This document shows positions 1 through 7,842 of a stretch of 21,390 nt of DNA, one piece after another (position 1 is the first letter of the stretch; each line of letters starts with the position of its first letter). Location: the NCBI GenBank assembly GCA_002331625.1, contig DCZN01000008.1, positions 47,916 through 69,305 of the forward strand, read 5' to 3'. Made by a program: the position numbers and the translations under genes. Below the pieces are notes generated by a model that saw only the letters and a list, made by a program, of their open reading frames with translations, made no database searches and was not told the origin of the DNA. This DNA comes from Nitrospira sp. UBA2083. GTDB lineage: Bacteria; Nitrospirota; Nitrospiria; Nitrospirales; Nitrospiraceae.

Positions 1-1
1 G

Positions 2-2050
2 GGTTCAGGTCATTCCGATACCAGTATGCTGATCAATATGGTAGGCGATGGATCGCTGGCCGCCCTTCAGCCGATCCCCGTGTCATCAGTGTGGCATGCG
101 CTTGAGCATCACGACGAACCGCGATTGACCGCTTGGTTCAAGAACAAAGCCGTTGTGATCCGATCAAATCCTGGAAGCGAAGGAACTTGGCTCTTTCCCT
201 CCGACTCAGCGGTAGACGGCATGACCGCCCACCTGCATCTTTTGAATACCTTACTCAACCGCGAATGGTGTGTTTTGGTCGGCTGGGTAGGTCGATCCTT
301 GCTCACCCTAGTGCTGGCTTCGCTGGCTGCCTGGTGCCTCGTACGGTTTCGCGGGATGACGGGTCTCCTGCTTTCCAGCGCCGTGGTTGTTTCGTATGGA
401 GCCCTGGCCGTCGTGATGCTGAGTGTAGCCTGTCTCGTGATACCGATTGCCACCCCACTCATAGCCTCACTGTTCGTCCTCATCGGCACGGCGGTTTGGA
501 CGAATCTTGCCGCGAGCCAACGCCTGATCCTGTTTGAACGCGAGATGATCCGCATCCAGCAGGAGTCCGCTGCGGTACGAGAAGCGCTTGTTCTACACGA
601 AGGTCGTGCGGAATCGCTTCAGGAAGATTTAGCGACAGCACAAGCGACGATTGTCTATTCAACCGGGCAACAGGAAGAATTGGCCAAAACGACACACGCC
701 CTACGGCTCCAAGCTGAGGAAGCCCGGAACCAGGAACAGGAAGCACGTCGACGCTTGGAGGAACTGGAACGACAACTCTGTGATCTCCGGGCCGTCAGTG
801 CAACATCCAGCACCATCGGCGATACGGAACTCGATCGGCTTCAACACGACGCTCGCCAGTTCGGCATCATCACCCAGGATCGTTCGCTGCTTCGGCTGTT
901 TCGCGATGTGAGAAAGAGCGCGAAGTCTCCGCTCACGGTTCTCCTTCTAGGAGAGCCCGGTACAGGGAAAGAGCTCTTCGCCCGCGCCATCCATCATCTG
1001 AGCCCGCGATCAGGGAAGACGTTCATTGCCGTCAATATGGCCGCGATTTCTCCGGACCTGTTTGAAAGCGAACTCTTCGGCCATGTGAAAGGCAGCTTCA
1101 CCGGTGCGACGAACGACCGCCGTGGTTACTTTGGGCTCGCCGATCACGGGACGCTTTTCCTGGATGAAATCGGGGATCTCCGGATGGATCATCAGAGCAA
1201 GTTACTGCGGGTGCTTCAGGACAAGTCCTTTTATCGAGTCGGCGGCACCACACCAACAATCGTCGACGTTCGTATCGTGGCGGCGACCAATCGCGACCTG
1301 CAAAAAGGCGTGTCTGAGGGATGGTTCCGCGAGGATTTGTACTTCCGGTTGAGCGGGATGGTCTTTCACCTCCCGCCGTTGCGTGATCGCATCGCAGACA
1401 TTCCACTGCTCGCCGACACGGTCCTCCGTCAGCTGGCTGAGCAACTGGGAAGGCCGGCCCCACAACTGACGAAAGAAGCGCTTCGTGCACTGACTGAGCA
1501 CGATTGGAAAGGAAATGTGCGTGAGCTCCGCCACTGTTTAGAACAGGCGGTCACACTGAACGATGAAACCCTGCTAGGCAAAGACTCCCTCCGCCTCGGG
1601 GAACGACACGGGCAGGCACGGGAACGTACAGTACAAACGAGTCCAGACCAGGCCGGTGATGAAGCAGTTCTCAACTGCCTGAGACAACATGACTTCGACA
1701 TGCAATCTACGGCAACCATGCTTGGCTGGGATCGCAGCACGGTGACACAACGGTTGAAAGGGCTTTGCTTCCAGGCGCTTGTCGACGCCCACGGCGACCA
1801 GGTCAAGGCCACGCTGGCCATTGCCGGCGATCCGACCCGCACACGGACCGCGGAGCTGAAGCTCAGAGAGTATTATACCAATCTACAATCCATCATTGAG
1901 CCATGTGCAACGGCTGAAGAGGCGCTCCCCGCTTGCAGGCGCCGCTTCAAGAACCTTCCAGAACGGCACTTCGCTTTCGTCGAAACATTGGTGCGCCGGT
2001 ATTTCCAGCAGAAGCGGCCGATTGCCATGAAACGAACGGAACAGGCCTAG
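2..2050 (+). CDS. CHASE2-type sensor / sigma-54-dependent AAA+ activator with C-terminal HTH (5' partial)
   Basis: The frame is open to the left edge, so the true start lies outside; residue numbers below count from the ATG at 26. Residues 1-85 look like the end of an extracytoplasmic CHASE2 sensor (LINMVGDG near the start, then FKNKAVVI and a late HLHLLNTLLN segment). Two or three hydrophobic membrane segments (about 84-165) and a long coiled coil (about 168-260) follow. The AAA+ sigma-54 interaction domain has Walker A GEPGTGKE at about 309, the sigma-54 contact loop as GSFTGA (about 356) instead of the usual GAFTGA, and Walker B LFLDE (377-381). A Fis-like helix-turn-helix is suggested near STATMLGWDRSTVTQRL. 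The family binds enhancer DNA and drives RpoN open-complex formation; here an envelope signal probably enters through CHASE2. Membrane anchoring of such an activator is unusual but known. The target genes are not evident from this window. Confidence 0.9.
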   Translation, partial: GSGHSDTSMLINMVGDGSLAALQPIPVSSVWHALEHHDEPRLTAWFKNKAVVIRSNPGSEGTWLFPSDSAVDGMTAHLHLLNTLLNREWCVLVGWVGRSLLTLVLASLAAWCLVRFRGMTGLLLSSAVVVSYGALAVVMLSVACLVIPIATPLIASLFVLIGTAVWTNLAASQRLILFEREMIRIQQESAAVREALVLHEGRAESLQEDLATAQATIVYSTGQQEELAKTTHALRLQAEEARNQEQEARRRLEELERQLCDLRAVSATSSTIGDTELDRLQHDARQFGIITQDRSLLRLFRDVRKSAKSPLTVLLLGEPGTGKELFARAIHHLSPRSGKTFIAVNMAAISPDLFESELFGHVKGSFTGATNDRRGYFGLADHGTLFLDEIGDLRMDHQSKLLRVLQDKSFYRVGGTTPTIVDVRIVAATNRDLQKGVSEGWFREDLYFRLSGMVFHLPPLRDRIADIPLLADTVLRQLAEQLGRPAPQLTKEALRALTEHDWKGNVRELRHCLEQAVTLNDETLLGKDSLRLGERHGQARERTVQTSPDQAGDEAVLNCLRQHDFDMQSTATMLGWDRSTVTQRLKGLCFQALVDAHGDQVKATLAIAGDPTRTRTAELKLREYYTNLQSIIEPCATAEEALPACRRRFKNLPERHFAFVETLVRRYFQQKRPIAMKRTEQA

Positions 2051-2272
2051 TTGGGTTGTTTTTCTGGAGTCACTCGATGAGCCGTCGATTGACACCCTGC
2101 CATTCAGCGCATCATCCACACTACAACATGCTGATGACCGAATACCGCTTACAGAGGGTTTAAGCAGAGGACTTCGCCTGAAGGGCTACATGGGGAAAGC
2201 CTATCCCTGTGGAGTGGCTGGCGAATCACACTGCCCTAATTTGCAACATGCTAGCCACGTCGAACGATTTGA

Positions 2273-2521
2273 CTACCGGCATCGAGTATGATCCGTGACA
2301 GATTGTCTCTCCCCGACCGGAGGCGAAGTCCTTGCCCGCTTCTGAGTCTCGTCTTCCGCAGCGGCAAGCCTATCCACAGATTGCACCAGCAAGGTCTCGT
2401 TGATTGGAGCAGTCGACTGTGATGCGCGAGCAGCAGGGAAAGAGGCCCAGCAGAGCAACAGACTGAAGAGCGTGATGCTCACAGCAACCGATCGCAAATC
2501 ATAGGTATGTGACGACGACAT
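2273..2521 (-). CDS. Small secreted hypothetical protein
   Basis: I chose the ATG at 2521 over the longer frame from 2590 because GGGAGGAG lies just upstream and because this start gives a proper signal peptide. The 82-residue product begins MSSSHTYDLRS, has a hydrophobic stretch (about residues 11-28) and a likely signal-peptidase site around AARASQ. The rest is a short polar tail rich in E, T and R. I recognise no family. The start codon and part of the ribosome site sit in an inverted repeat (2520-2543). It lies in a run of minus-strand small genes but is 278 nt from the next one, so it probably has its own promoter. Confidence 0.5.
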   Translation of the reverse strand: MSSSHTYDLRSVAVSITLFSLLLCWASFPAARASQSTAPINETLLVQSVDRLAAAEDETQKRARTSPPVGERQSVTDHTRCR

Positions 2522-2543
2522 ATCTCCTCCCTGATCGAGATAT
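2520..2543 (-). promoter_or_regulatory. Inverted repeat spanning ribosome site and start of the 2521 gene
   Basis: The 7-nt arms ATATCTC and GAGATAT are perfect complements separated by 10 nt. On the minus-strand transcript the Shine-Dalgarno GGGAGGAG straddles loop and 3' arm, and the first two bases of the AUG are inside the 3' arm. Folding would reduce ribosome access. The stem is A+U-rich and therefore only marginally stable. Function is inferred. Confidence 0.4.
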
Positions 2544-2743
2544 TTTCCGAGTGATGCCGTTTCCCCAATAATCGAGAATCCGGAACACACTCACCCTACT
2601 CATTGATCATTCAGCACTGGATGGTGCGTCTACACGAGGAGCAGCAAATTTCGTACCGACCAACCTGACAGCTCAATTGCCTTGTATTTCTATAACGTTG
2701 AAAAGTGGGATTACCGAGAGAAGATGGAGTGCGACGTGGGACA

Positions 2744-2759
2744 GTATCTTTACAGATAC
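2744..2759 (-). terminator. Short hairpin downstream of the DUF3574 gene
   Basis: Perfect 6-bp stem GTATCT/AGATAC with a 4-nt loop, 40-55 nt past the stop codon at 2800 on the minus strand. There is no T tract after it, so intrinsic termination is weakly supported; it could equally be a mRNA 3' structure. Confidence 0.25.
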
Positions 2760-2799
2760 CCTGGTGAATTAGAAAAGATACAGATGAGTCGAAGGGGGA

Positions 2800-3222
2800 T
2801 CACAGTGGCATACACGCAGCTGACTTCACACGGAGCACCGCTTCTTGCTGAAAGCGCGTCTTGTAGGACGCAATGATCTCCTGAACGGCTTTATTTGGCA
2901 CCAAGTCATCCGGATGGATAAGGCTCAGCACGTAGGAAGGCTCATGAATGATCTGGCCAGAAGCCGAACGCCACTGGCCGGACGCCTGCCAGACTGAGAG
3001 ACCTTCAGGAAAACGTGGGCTGACGATTTCACTGAGAAACTGCGTCCAGGCATCGGGCGTGACATGACCGGATCGTGTCTCCGTCCCGAAGTACACCCAC
3101 TCCTGTATGGCACGCCGCTCATCATCTCCGCAGGGCAGGGTATGTACCGCTCCGCAACCCACGAGCGAGAGAAGAATGGCTACGACACTTGTTAGCCACT
3201 TGATTGCGGTCTGAAAGGCCAT
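2800..3222 (-). CDS. DUF3574-family lipoprotein
   Basis: 140 residues. The N-terminus has a basic-hydrophobic signal peptide and a lipobox ending LVGC, so the mature protein is probably lipid-anchored at Cys23. The body carries features I associate with DUF3574: YFGTETRSG, then VTPDAWTQFL, SPRFPEGLSVW, GQWRS and a C-terminal half around SYVLSLIHPDD. No enzymatic activity is known for the family. The ATG at 3222 is preceded by GTAGGGAT, an acceptable ribosome site. Its neighbours on the same strand are small envelope genes about 170-280 nt away, so it need not be cotranscribed with them. Confidence 0.8.
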   Translation of the reverse strand: MAFQTAIKWLTSVVAILLSLVGCGAVHTLPCGDDERRAIQEWVYFGTETRSGHVTPDAWTQFLSEIVSPRFPEGLSVWQASGQWRSASGQIIHEPSYVLSLIHPDDLVPNKAVQEIIASYKTRFQQEAVLRVKSAACMPL

Positions 3223-3390
3223 AGATCCCTACCCCATGTCGCTTCGCTAAAGTCGGATGCAGTCCTTCATATCATTAACCGATTGATAGGCTCCGTCAAG
3301 CACGGAGATGAGGCCGTGCCATATGAGAAGAGAGTGATCTCCGTAAGGCAATACACGGTAGGAACAGATGCTTGGATCGATAGAACAGGG

Positions 3391-3750
3391 CTAATGCGGT
3401 TTCTTGGTTAGATCTTTGTAGAATTCCCAGGCTTGGGCCAGGGAAAGCGTACGTGCAGGGGTGTCGGGATTGGTTCCCTCCTGGCCGGCTGATATCGTAA
3501 GCGCCAACATACCGAAAAACCACGCCACGATACCGCAGATCGGAATGCCGAGCATGATGAGGAGCATGCCGGGGCCGTCGCTCGTCCAATGAGCTTTCTG
3601 ACCGATGGCAATAAGGCCAATCATCGCCGCGACGGCAGCCAGCGCGATCACCACGGCAATACCTCGCGCAAGATACCGGACAATCGGCTTCCGCGAGGTG
3701 AGCGCCCAGAGAAAGGCAATAAGAACGACAGACCAAGCAAGAGTGCTCAT
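3391..3750 (-). CDS. Small integral membrane protein, uncharacterised
   Basis: 119 residues with three predicted membrane segments: about 3-17, 28-50 and 62-86. A polar C-terminal tail holds AQAWEFYKDLTKKPH. There is no clear signal-peptidase site, so it is likely an inner-membrane protein. I do not recognise the family. The ATG at 3750 has AAGGA eight nt upstream, and that ribosome site is partly buried in a perfect 9-bp inverted repeat (3761-3798). A 6-bp hairpin at 3291-3307 (CTCCGT/ACGGAG) lies about 85 nt past the stop without a T run. Confidence 0.65.
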   Translation of the reverse strand: MSTLAWSVVLIAFLWALTSRKPIVRYLARGIAVVIALAAVAAMIGLIAIGQKAHWTSDGPGMLLIMLGIPICGIVAWFFGMLALTISAGQEGTNPDTPARTLSLAQAWEFYKDLTKKPH

Positions 3751-3760
3751 GCCAGGAATC

Positions 3761-3798
3761 CTTCCGGCAAAAGATCTACGCCTACTGTATGCCGGAAG
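3761..3798 (-). promoter_or_regulatory. Leader hairpin overlapping the Shine-Dalgarno of the 3750 gene
   Basis: The arms CTTCCGGCA (3761-3769) and TGCCGGAAG (3790-3798) are exact complements separated by 20 nt. In the minus-strand transcript the 3' arm contains GGAAG of the ribosome site GGAAGGA, eight nt before the AUG. A G-U pair can extend the stem to ten. The geometry fits translational control by site occlusion. Sequence support for the pairing is direct; regulation is inferred. Confidence 0.5.
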
Positions 3799-3941
3799 AG
3801 TGAGTTTCAGAAGGAAAATGCCAAATCAGCGCACGGCACTTCTAGTCTGTCCACGACATGAGCCAGCCTGGAGCGTTCACAATCCTGCGACCCTCCCACA
3901 GACCCGGGACACAAATGGTCTGACGCGGTTCAAATGTGACC

Positions 3942-4214
3942 CTAGTCGCCTTCGGCAGACAGCACCCGCTCAGCATGGGCAATTGCGTTTCGCAAGGCTG
4001 TGAGATCCTTATCACCTTTTCGCACGCTGGGCAGACGATTCACAATTCGAGCGGCGGCCTCCGTCAACCGCTGCAATGTTTCTCTCACATCACCTGTTTC
4101 GATCGACTCCCCTGCTGCCGCTGCACGAGTCATGGCCAAGCGTCTACGGGGGCCGATATAGGGTTGCGGCGCGATCGGATTATCTTTTTCGAGCTCTGGT
4201 CGTCGAAATATCAT
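3942..4214 (-). CDS. Small helical hypothetical protein
   Basis: I chose the ATG at 4214 (90 residues) over an upstream in-frame start at 4349 because a strong GGAGGAA site sits just before it and the extra residues look non-coding. The protein is soluble. Its N-terminal part is basic and Pro-rich (MIFRRPELEKDNPIAPQPYI), and two amphipathic helices follow (about residues 25-60 and 68-88). There is no signal peptide or membrane segment and I recognise no family. The translation start is embedded in the hairpin at 4215-4240. Confidence 0.55.
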   Translation of the reverse strand: MIFRRPELEKDNPIAPQPYIGPRRRLAMTRAAAAGESIETGDVRETLQRLTEAAARIVNRLPSVRKGDKDLTALRNAIAHAERVLSAEGD

Positions 4215-4240
4215 GGTGTTTCCTCCAGGGAGGAAGCACC
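4215..4240 (-). promoter_or_regulatory. Hairpin that fully masks the ribosome site of the 4214 gene
   Basis: On the minus-strand transcript the 26 nt immediately before the AUG fold as GGUG / one mismatch / UUCCUC, tetraloop, GAGGAA / mismatch / CACC. The whole GGAGGAA Shine-Dalgarno is paired and the stem ends directly at the AUG. This is the tightest of three similar arrangements in adjacent genes (the others are at 2520-2543 and 3761-3798). The sequence shows the pairing; a thermometer or other switch role is inference. Confidence 0.55.
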
Positions 4241-4549
4241 GTACCATAAGCTCGCCGGCGGTTATAGAGGGCTTTCCGCGACTCCCTATTTTACAACTCG
4301 CGACAATTGACCAAGGCTTGTTGATGGTACAGCACAACCCTGATCTCATGGATTAACGGACAATATAGAGGCAGCTCGACTTCCTCGGTCTGACATCTCG
4401 GATCTGCTCGTACCTGTGGAACGCGCACGCATCCGATCAGACCCGGGCATGGTTCAGAAACTCTTCGAAAAATCGCTGCTCATGTTGCTCATGAGGGAAA
4501 AGATCCAAATCGCTTGCCTCCCCCCCCCAGGTCGAGTAAGTTACTACCC
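4241..4549. other. Intergenic stretch between divergent small genes
   Basis: About 310 nt without a supported gene. It should hold divergent promoters for the 4214 (minus) and 4550 (plus) genes, but I see no convincing -35/-10 pair. It contains a 6-bp hairpin CTCATG/CATGAG at 4479-4495 and a run of nine C at 4520-4528, 21 nt before the ATG at 4550. Confidence 0.5.
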
Positions 4550-4843
4550 ATGGTTCAGATTACCTTGCCGACTGTTGCCGCTGAGTCTCGTGTAATCGGT
4601 TCAACATTTCTGGTGGTAGTGCTTTGTCTTTGCGTACTCGCACAAATACTGGGATCACCTATCACCCTCAATAGTTTGATCGCGGCAGATCTGTCAGTGG
4701 AATCTGTCAGTGACGGCTGCACAATTCCCACTCCGGCACCTGAACACGCGGGCACACCAGTATTCTACTCAGCGGAAGCGGTGCCCTCTTCTGCCACCAT
4801 GCCACTTCTCCCAACCTCAATCTTTCATCCGCCTCAAGCATAG
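4550..4843 (+). CDS. Possible small exported protein
   Basis: 97 residues from the ATG at 4550; an in-frame ATG at 4514 would add a proline run encoded by the poly-C tract and is less likely. One strong hydrophobic segment (about residues 16-36, VIGSTFLVVVLCLCVLAQIL) could be a signal anchor. A Pro/Ser/Ala-rich tail follows with a single Cys. No good ribosome site precedes either start, and I recognise no family. It could be a spurious ORF; coding status is uncertain. Confidence 0.35.
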   Translation: MVQITLPTVAAESRVIGSTFLVVVLCLCVLAQILGSPITLNSLIAADLSVESVSDGCTIPTPAPEHAGTPVFYSAEAVPSSATMPLLPTSIFHPPQA

Positions 4844-5056
4844 TCGTCGTCCTCGTTACATCAGGCTCAGACCTGGGTGGTGGAACGAGCGCCTCGTTGC
4901 TTCATCCGGTCGATCAAAGGCGCTGCGGCTCGCGGAGAAACCCACCCCGATCAGTCTGGCCCTTCGCAGGCACCGAGCGCCGTAGTTAGCGACAGATCCT
5001 GTCTGCTGGGAATTATCCCTGCGAGACCGGCGAGTAATAACAAAGGAACATCTCTT

Positions 5057-5788
5057 ATGGGAGAAATACTCACAGGACAGACGGCGCTCGTGACTGGCGC
5101 AAGTAGCGGGATCGGTCGAGCGATTGCGGTTGGTCTGGCCAGGAACGGTGCCTCGGTGTGTCTCCTCGGTCGGGACGAACCGCGTTTACGTATGACAACG
5201 AATTTGGCATCGCGTACTGTATCCAAAGTCCGTATCTATCGCGCCGATTTTTCCTCTAAGCAAGACCTTTCTCGTGTGGTTCTTCGACTCCAACAAGATG
5301 TCCGACGCCTGCATATCTTGGTCCATGCCGCCGGAGAAATCGCCGTTGGTGACATACTCTCTTCAACAGCAACGAGCTTCGACCTCCAATACCGGGTCAA
5401 TCTCAGGGCACCCTATGTGTTGACGCATAGCCTACTACCGCAACTCACGATCTGCCAGGGACAGGTGGTCTTTATCAATTCCAGCATGGGAGTACAGACC
5501 AAGGCGAACGTCAGTCAGTATGCGGCCACAAAGCATGGGTTGAAAGCTATGGCGGACACTCTTCGCCAAGAGGTCAACGACAAAGAGGTCCGTGTATTGA
5601 GTGTCTTCGCGGGACAAACCGCTTCAGCCATGCAAGAGAAGCTGTATCGTCAGGCGAAGCGGCCCTATGACCCTAAGTCGCTTCTCCAACCCGAGGACAT
5701 CGCCAGTATGGTTATCAGCGCGCTGGTATTGCCGCGCACGGCAGAAGTCACCGATATTCATGTCCGCCCGCTCAAGAAAGGGGCGTAA
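5057..5788 (+). CDS. SDR-family NAD(P)-dependent oxidoreductase
   Basis: 243 residues from the ATG at 5057, which has AAAGGA upstream; the longer frame from 4877 adds unstructured sequence. This is a classical short-chain dehydrogenase/reductase. It has a Rossmann cofactor motif TGASSGIG (13-20), LVHAAG in place of the usual NNAG, and a catalytic triad of Ser142 or Ser143 (FINSSMG), Tyr155 and Lys159 (QYAATK). The length is typical. The substrate cannot be read from sequence. The C-terminus ends in basic residues (RPLKKGA) with no membrane anchor, so it is cytoplasmic. It is isolated: the gene downstream is convergent. Confidence 0.88.
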   Translation: MGEILTGQTALVTGASSGIGRAIAVGLARNGASVCLLGRDEPRLRMTTNLASRTVSKVRIYRADFSSKQDLSRVVLRLQQDVRRLHILVHAAGEIAVGDILSSTATSFDLQYRVNLRAPYVLTHSLLPQLTICQGQVVFINSSMGVQTKANVSQYAATKHGLKAMADTLRQEVNDKEVRVLSVFAGQTASAMQEKLYRQAKRPYDPKSLLQPEDIASMVISALVLPRTAEVTDIHVRPLKKGA

Positions 5789-5947
5789 ATGGTGGGACCG
5801 CACACAAATACCGCCAAGATTCCTCCTTCACACCTTCCGCCCACTGCCAAAGCGGCCAGACGTGTTGATATCACGCGAGACAGGAACCAACTCGGAACGG
5901 ATCACACGAGCCGGCGGGAGGGCACCAGACCTAACAGACTCACCGTA

Positions 5948-6011
5948 GGTGATTCGTTGAATCACCACACCGACCAGCCCAACCGCTTCACCAGGGGGAA
6001 AAACCTCTTGG
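5948..6011 (+). terminator. Two hairpins between convergent genes
   Basis: A perfect 8-bp stem GGTGATTC/GAATCACC with a 3-nt loop (5948-5966) is followed by CCAGGGGG, loop AAAAA, CCTCTTGG (5991-6011; eight pairs including two G-U). They lie between the SDR stop and the convergent lipoprotein stop at 6060. Neither has a T tract, so factor-independent termination is only suggested. Confidence 0.35.
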
Positions 6012-6059
6012 AGCCCGACTCCTTGATTGTCACTTCAGCAAATTGTCCGAGGTTGGGTC

Positions 6060-6599
6060 CTAGAGTGTACAGGCCTCTTCGCTGATCTCCGGCCCGGGGA
6101 TCGGATGTTGTCGAACCTGCTTCACATAGTTGCGGCAGTCCATCTCGGCCCCTTCCTTTGTCGCCTTACCTTCGGTGACCAACCACCGCCACTGCGTGAT
6201 CCGGTCGGCAAACGGATCGTACGTACAGCGCTCTTTACCCGACGTCTGTCCAACGAGCTGCTTGCACTTGGTCACCCAGAGTTCCGGCGTCAATGCCCCG
6301 CTCTCCACGGACCTCGTGAGGTCATGCAGCTTGTCGGCAACCGACCCGAACTCGCAGATGGCGGGATCCACCGGCGGTGGCGCCGCATGATTCCGATCAA
6401 CCGTATTCAGCATCTGGCGGCAATTCGTCTCACCGGCCTCTTTCGAGATCAGCCCCTTTTCAATCTGCTGTTTGGTTTCGATCCGCCGCTCATCAAACTC
6501 GGATTTGGACAGGAGTGCCGGGGCTCCGACCATCATCGCGGTCGTCGTCGGACAGCCGGCTAGCGCAAAAGGCAAGAGAATAAGGAGGAGTCGTTGCAT
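6060..6599 (-). CDS. Lipoprotein with three Cys-bearing repeats
   Basis: 179 residues from the ATG at 6599 (GAGG upstream); the longer frame from 6722 lacks a signal peptide. The signal peptide ends with lipobox LAGC, giving lipidation at Cys16. The mature part consists of three related helical units, each with a Gly-x10-Cys core (G49/C60, G101/C112, G144/C155) followed by a second Cys (C82, C125, C177). The cores share a pattern of E/K residues, then Gly, a short hydrophobic turn, then Cys-Arg/Lys. I do not recognise a named domain. It starts 85 nt after the protease gene on the same strand, so cotranscription is likely. An oxidised, disulfide-stabilised periplasmic protein is inferred. Confidence 0.65.
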   Translation of the reverse strand: MQRLLLILLPFALAGCPTTTAMMVGAPALLSKSEFDERRIETKQQIEKGLISKEAGETNCRQMLNTVDRNHAAPPPVDPAICEFGSVADKLHDLTRSVESGALTPELWVTKCKQLVGQTSGKERCTYDPFADRITQWRWLVTEGKATKEGAEMDCRNYVKQVRQHPIPGPEISEEACTL

Positions 6600-6684
6600 C
6601 AACAACCTCGCTTTCAAGACAGAATTGGTCCAAGGGTGATTTGTGCGCGCGATCATACGGACCATGTCCATCAAGATCATGCGA

Positions 6685-7572
6685 TTACCGCCAGGGGTGG
6701 GGGACGGAATAGAGGCTGGCATGCCGGTCGAGCCTACTCAAAAGTTTTTCGGCCTCGGTCACCTGGCTGCGGGCAAAGGCTCTGCCCTGGTCGTCCAGAT
6801 CCTTCCGAGATGCATGTTCCTCCCAGGCATCGTGCAAGGCACGCAGTTCTTTGAATTGACTCCGCCACCATCGCTCGTGCCGACCGCCTGGAGCCCGTGG
6901 GTCCGGCTGAATCTCTTCAAAGACCACCACGTTCTTGACAGAGTCGATCTTAAACGAATATTTCGACATGAAGACCATCCCGATGAGTCCCTCGAACGAG
7001 TCGGAAATCGATTCCGTGATCGTGGCCGGTATGAATATGTCCTGTGCCCCTCCGACTTGAACCGTCTCGATAAACGTTCGCACGGCAGGCACCTTCCCGC
7101 CGATTCCCCCTGCGGCTGTCACAACCATTCCCTCTTCGCCCCCGAACAAACCGAGGCGCTTCGCGACCTTTGGCGAGATCATGACACCAGGTGCACCGGT
7201 ATCAAGCAACATGGGAACCGTTACGGACCCGTTGAACGTCACGGACACAATGACCCGTTGCGCATCACCTTCATACGCCTCGAACGGCACTTCATAGATG
7301 CTGGACATCGACTTTTCGCCGCCAGCCGTGGCTGTACCGGACGGACGAACGCTTGAGCCTGACCGCTGTTCCGATCCAGCGTTCGGCATATGCTCCGCAC
7401 GGGCCTGCTTCGGTTTCACCTGATCTCGGTACTTCTGCGGAACAGACTCGAGTGACCGAGCAAAATGGGTGACTCCTGCATCGTCAACCCACCGAAGCAG
7501 ATCTCCACCCAACACAGGAGACGACGACAGAAGCAGAGCTAGGACCCATCTGTATCTGTGTTCTGACACCAT
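6685..7572 (-). CDS. DUF4124 plus retropepsin-like aspartic protease, exported
   Basis: 295 residues from the ATG at 7572, preceded by GGGAG. A signal peptide (about 1-22) leads into a DUF4124-like stretch LLRWVDDAGVTHFA, a polar linker (about 50-88), and a single retropepsin-like domain. That domain has the catalytic signature LLDTGAPGVMIS (Asp124), a conserved Gly-rich flap region, and the second hydrophobic-Gly element FEGLIGMVFMSKYSFKID. One DTG motif per chain implies a homodimer, as in bacterial TIGR02281-type clan AA proteases. A charged helical C-terminal tail (about 215-295) is extra. The protein is probably periplasmic. Its partner downstream is the Cys-repeat lipoprotein. The substrate is unknown. 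Confidence 0.8.
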   Translation of the reverse strand: MVSEHRYRWVLALLLSSSPVLGGDLLRWVDDAGVTHFARSLESVPQKYRDQVKPKQARAEHMPNAGSEQRSGSSVRPSGTATAGGEKSMSSIYEVPFEAYEGDAQRVIVSVTFNGSVTVPMLLDTGAPGVMISPKVAKRLGLFGGEEGMVVTAAGGIGGKVPAVRTFIETVQVGGAQDIFIPATITESISDSFEGLIGMVFMSKYSFKIDSVKNVVVFEEIQPDPRAPGGRHERWWRSQFKELRALHDAWEEHASRKDLDDQGRAFARSQVTEAEKLLSRLDRHASLYSVPHPWR

Positions 7573-7842
7573 ACTGGTACTCCCGGTTTGCTTGGACACA
7601 CGACCCGTCAATCGCCACAGCTCCGTGCAGCGCCTCTCAATGGAACTCTAGCAAAGGAGGGTATACTGACAAGCAATATCGGCAAAGCTCGTCAGGAACA
7701 CACGAGGTGGTGAGACGAGAGAACAAGCGTGATGGCCCCACTTGCCAGGGTTGGACAACGTTCGGTAATCGTGAGGAGGGTGAGATGCGGGAACGATTAG
7801 GGCCGGATTATGAAGTGCTGATGGCGTGATAGGAATGAGAAC

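Noticed and set aside
2077..2163. 28-residue ORF after the activator, with GGAG seven nt upstream
   Set aside because: His-rich composition without any structure, no family, and no evidence beyond one short ribosome site.
2682..2876. 64-residue plus-strand ORF
   Set aside because: Overlaps the 3' end of the well-supported DUF3574 gene on the other strand and lacks a ribosome site.
6643..7356. 237-residue plus-strand ORF
   Set aside because: Antisense to the protease gene, which has a signal peptide and catalytic motif.
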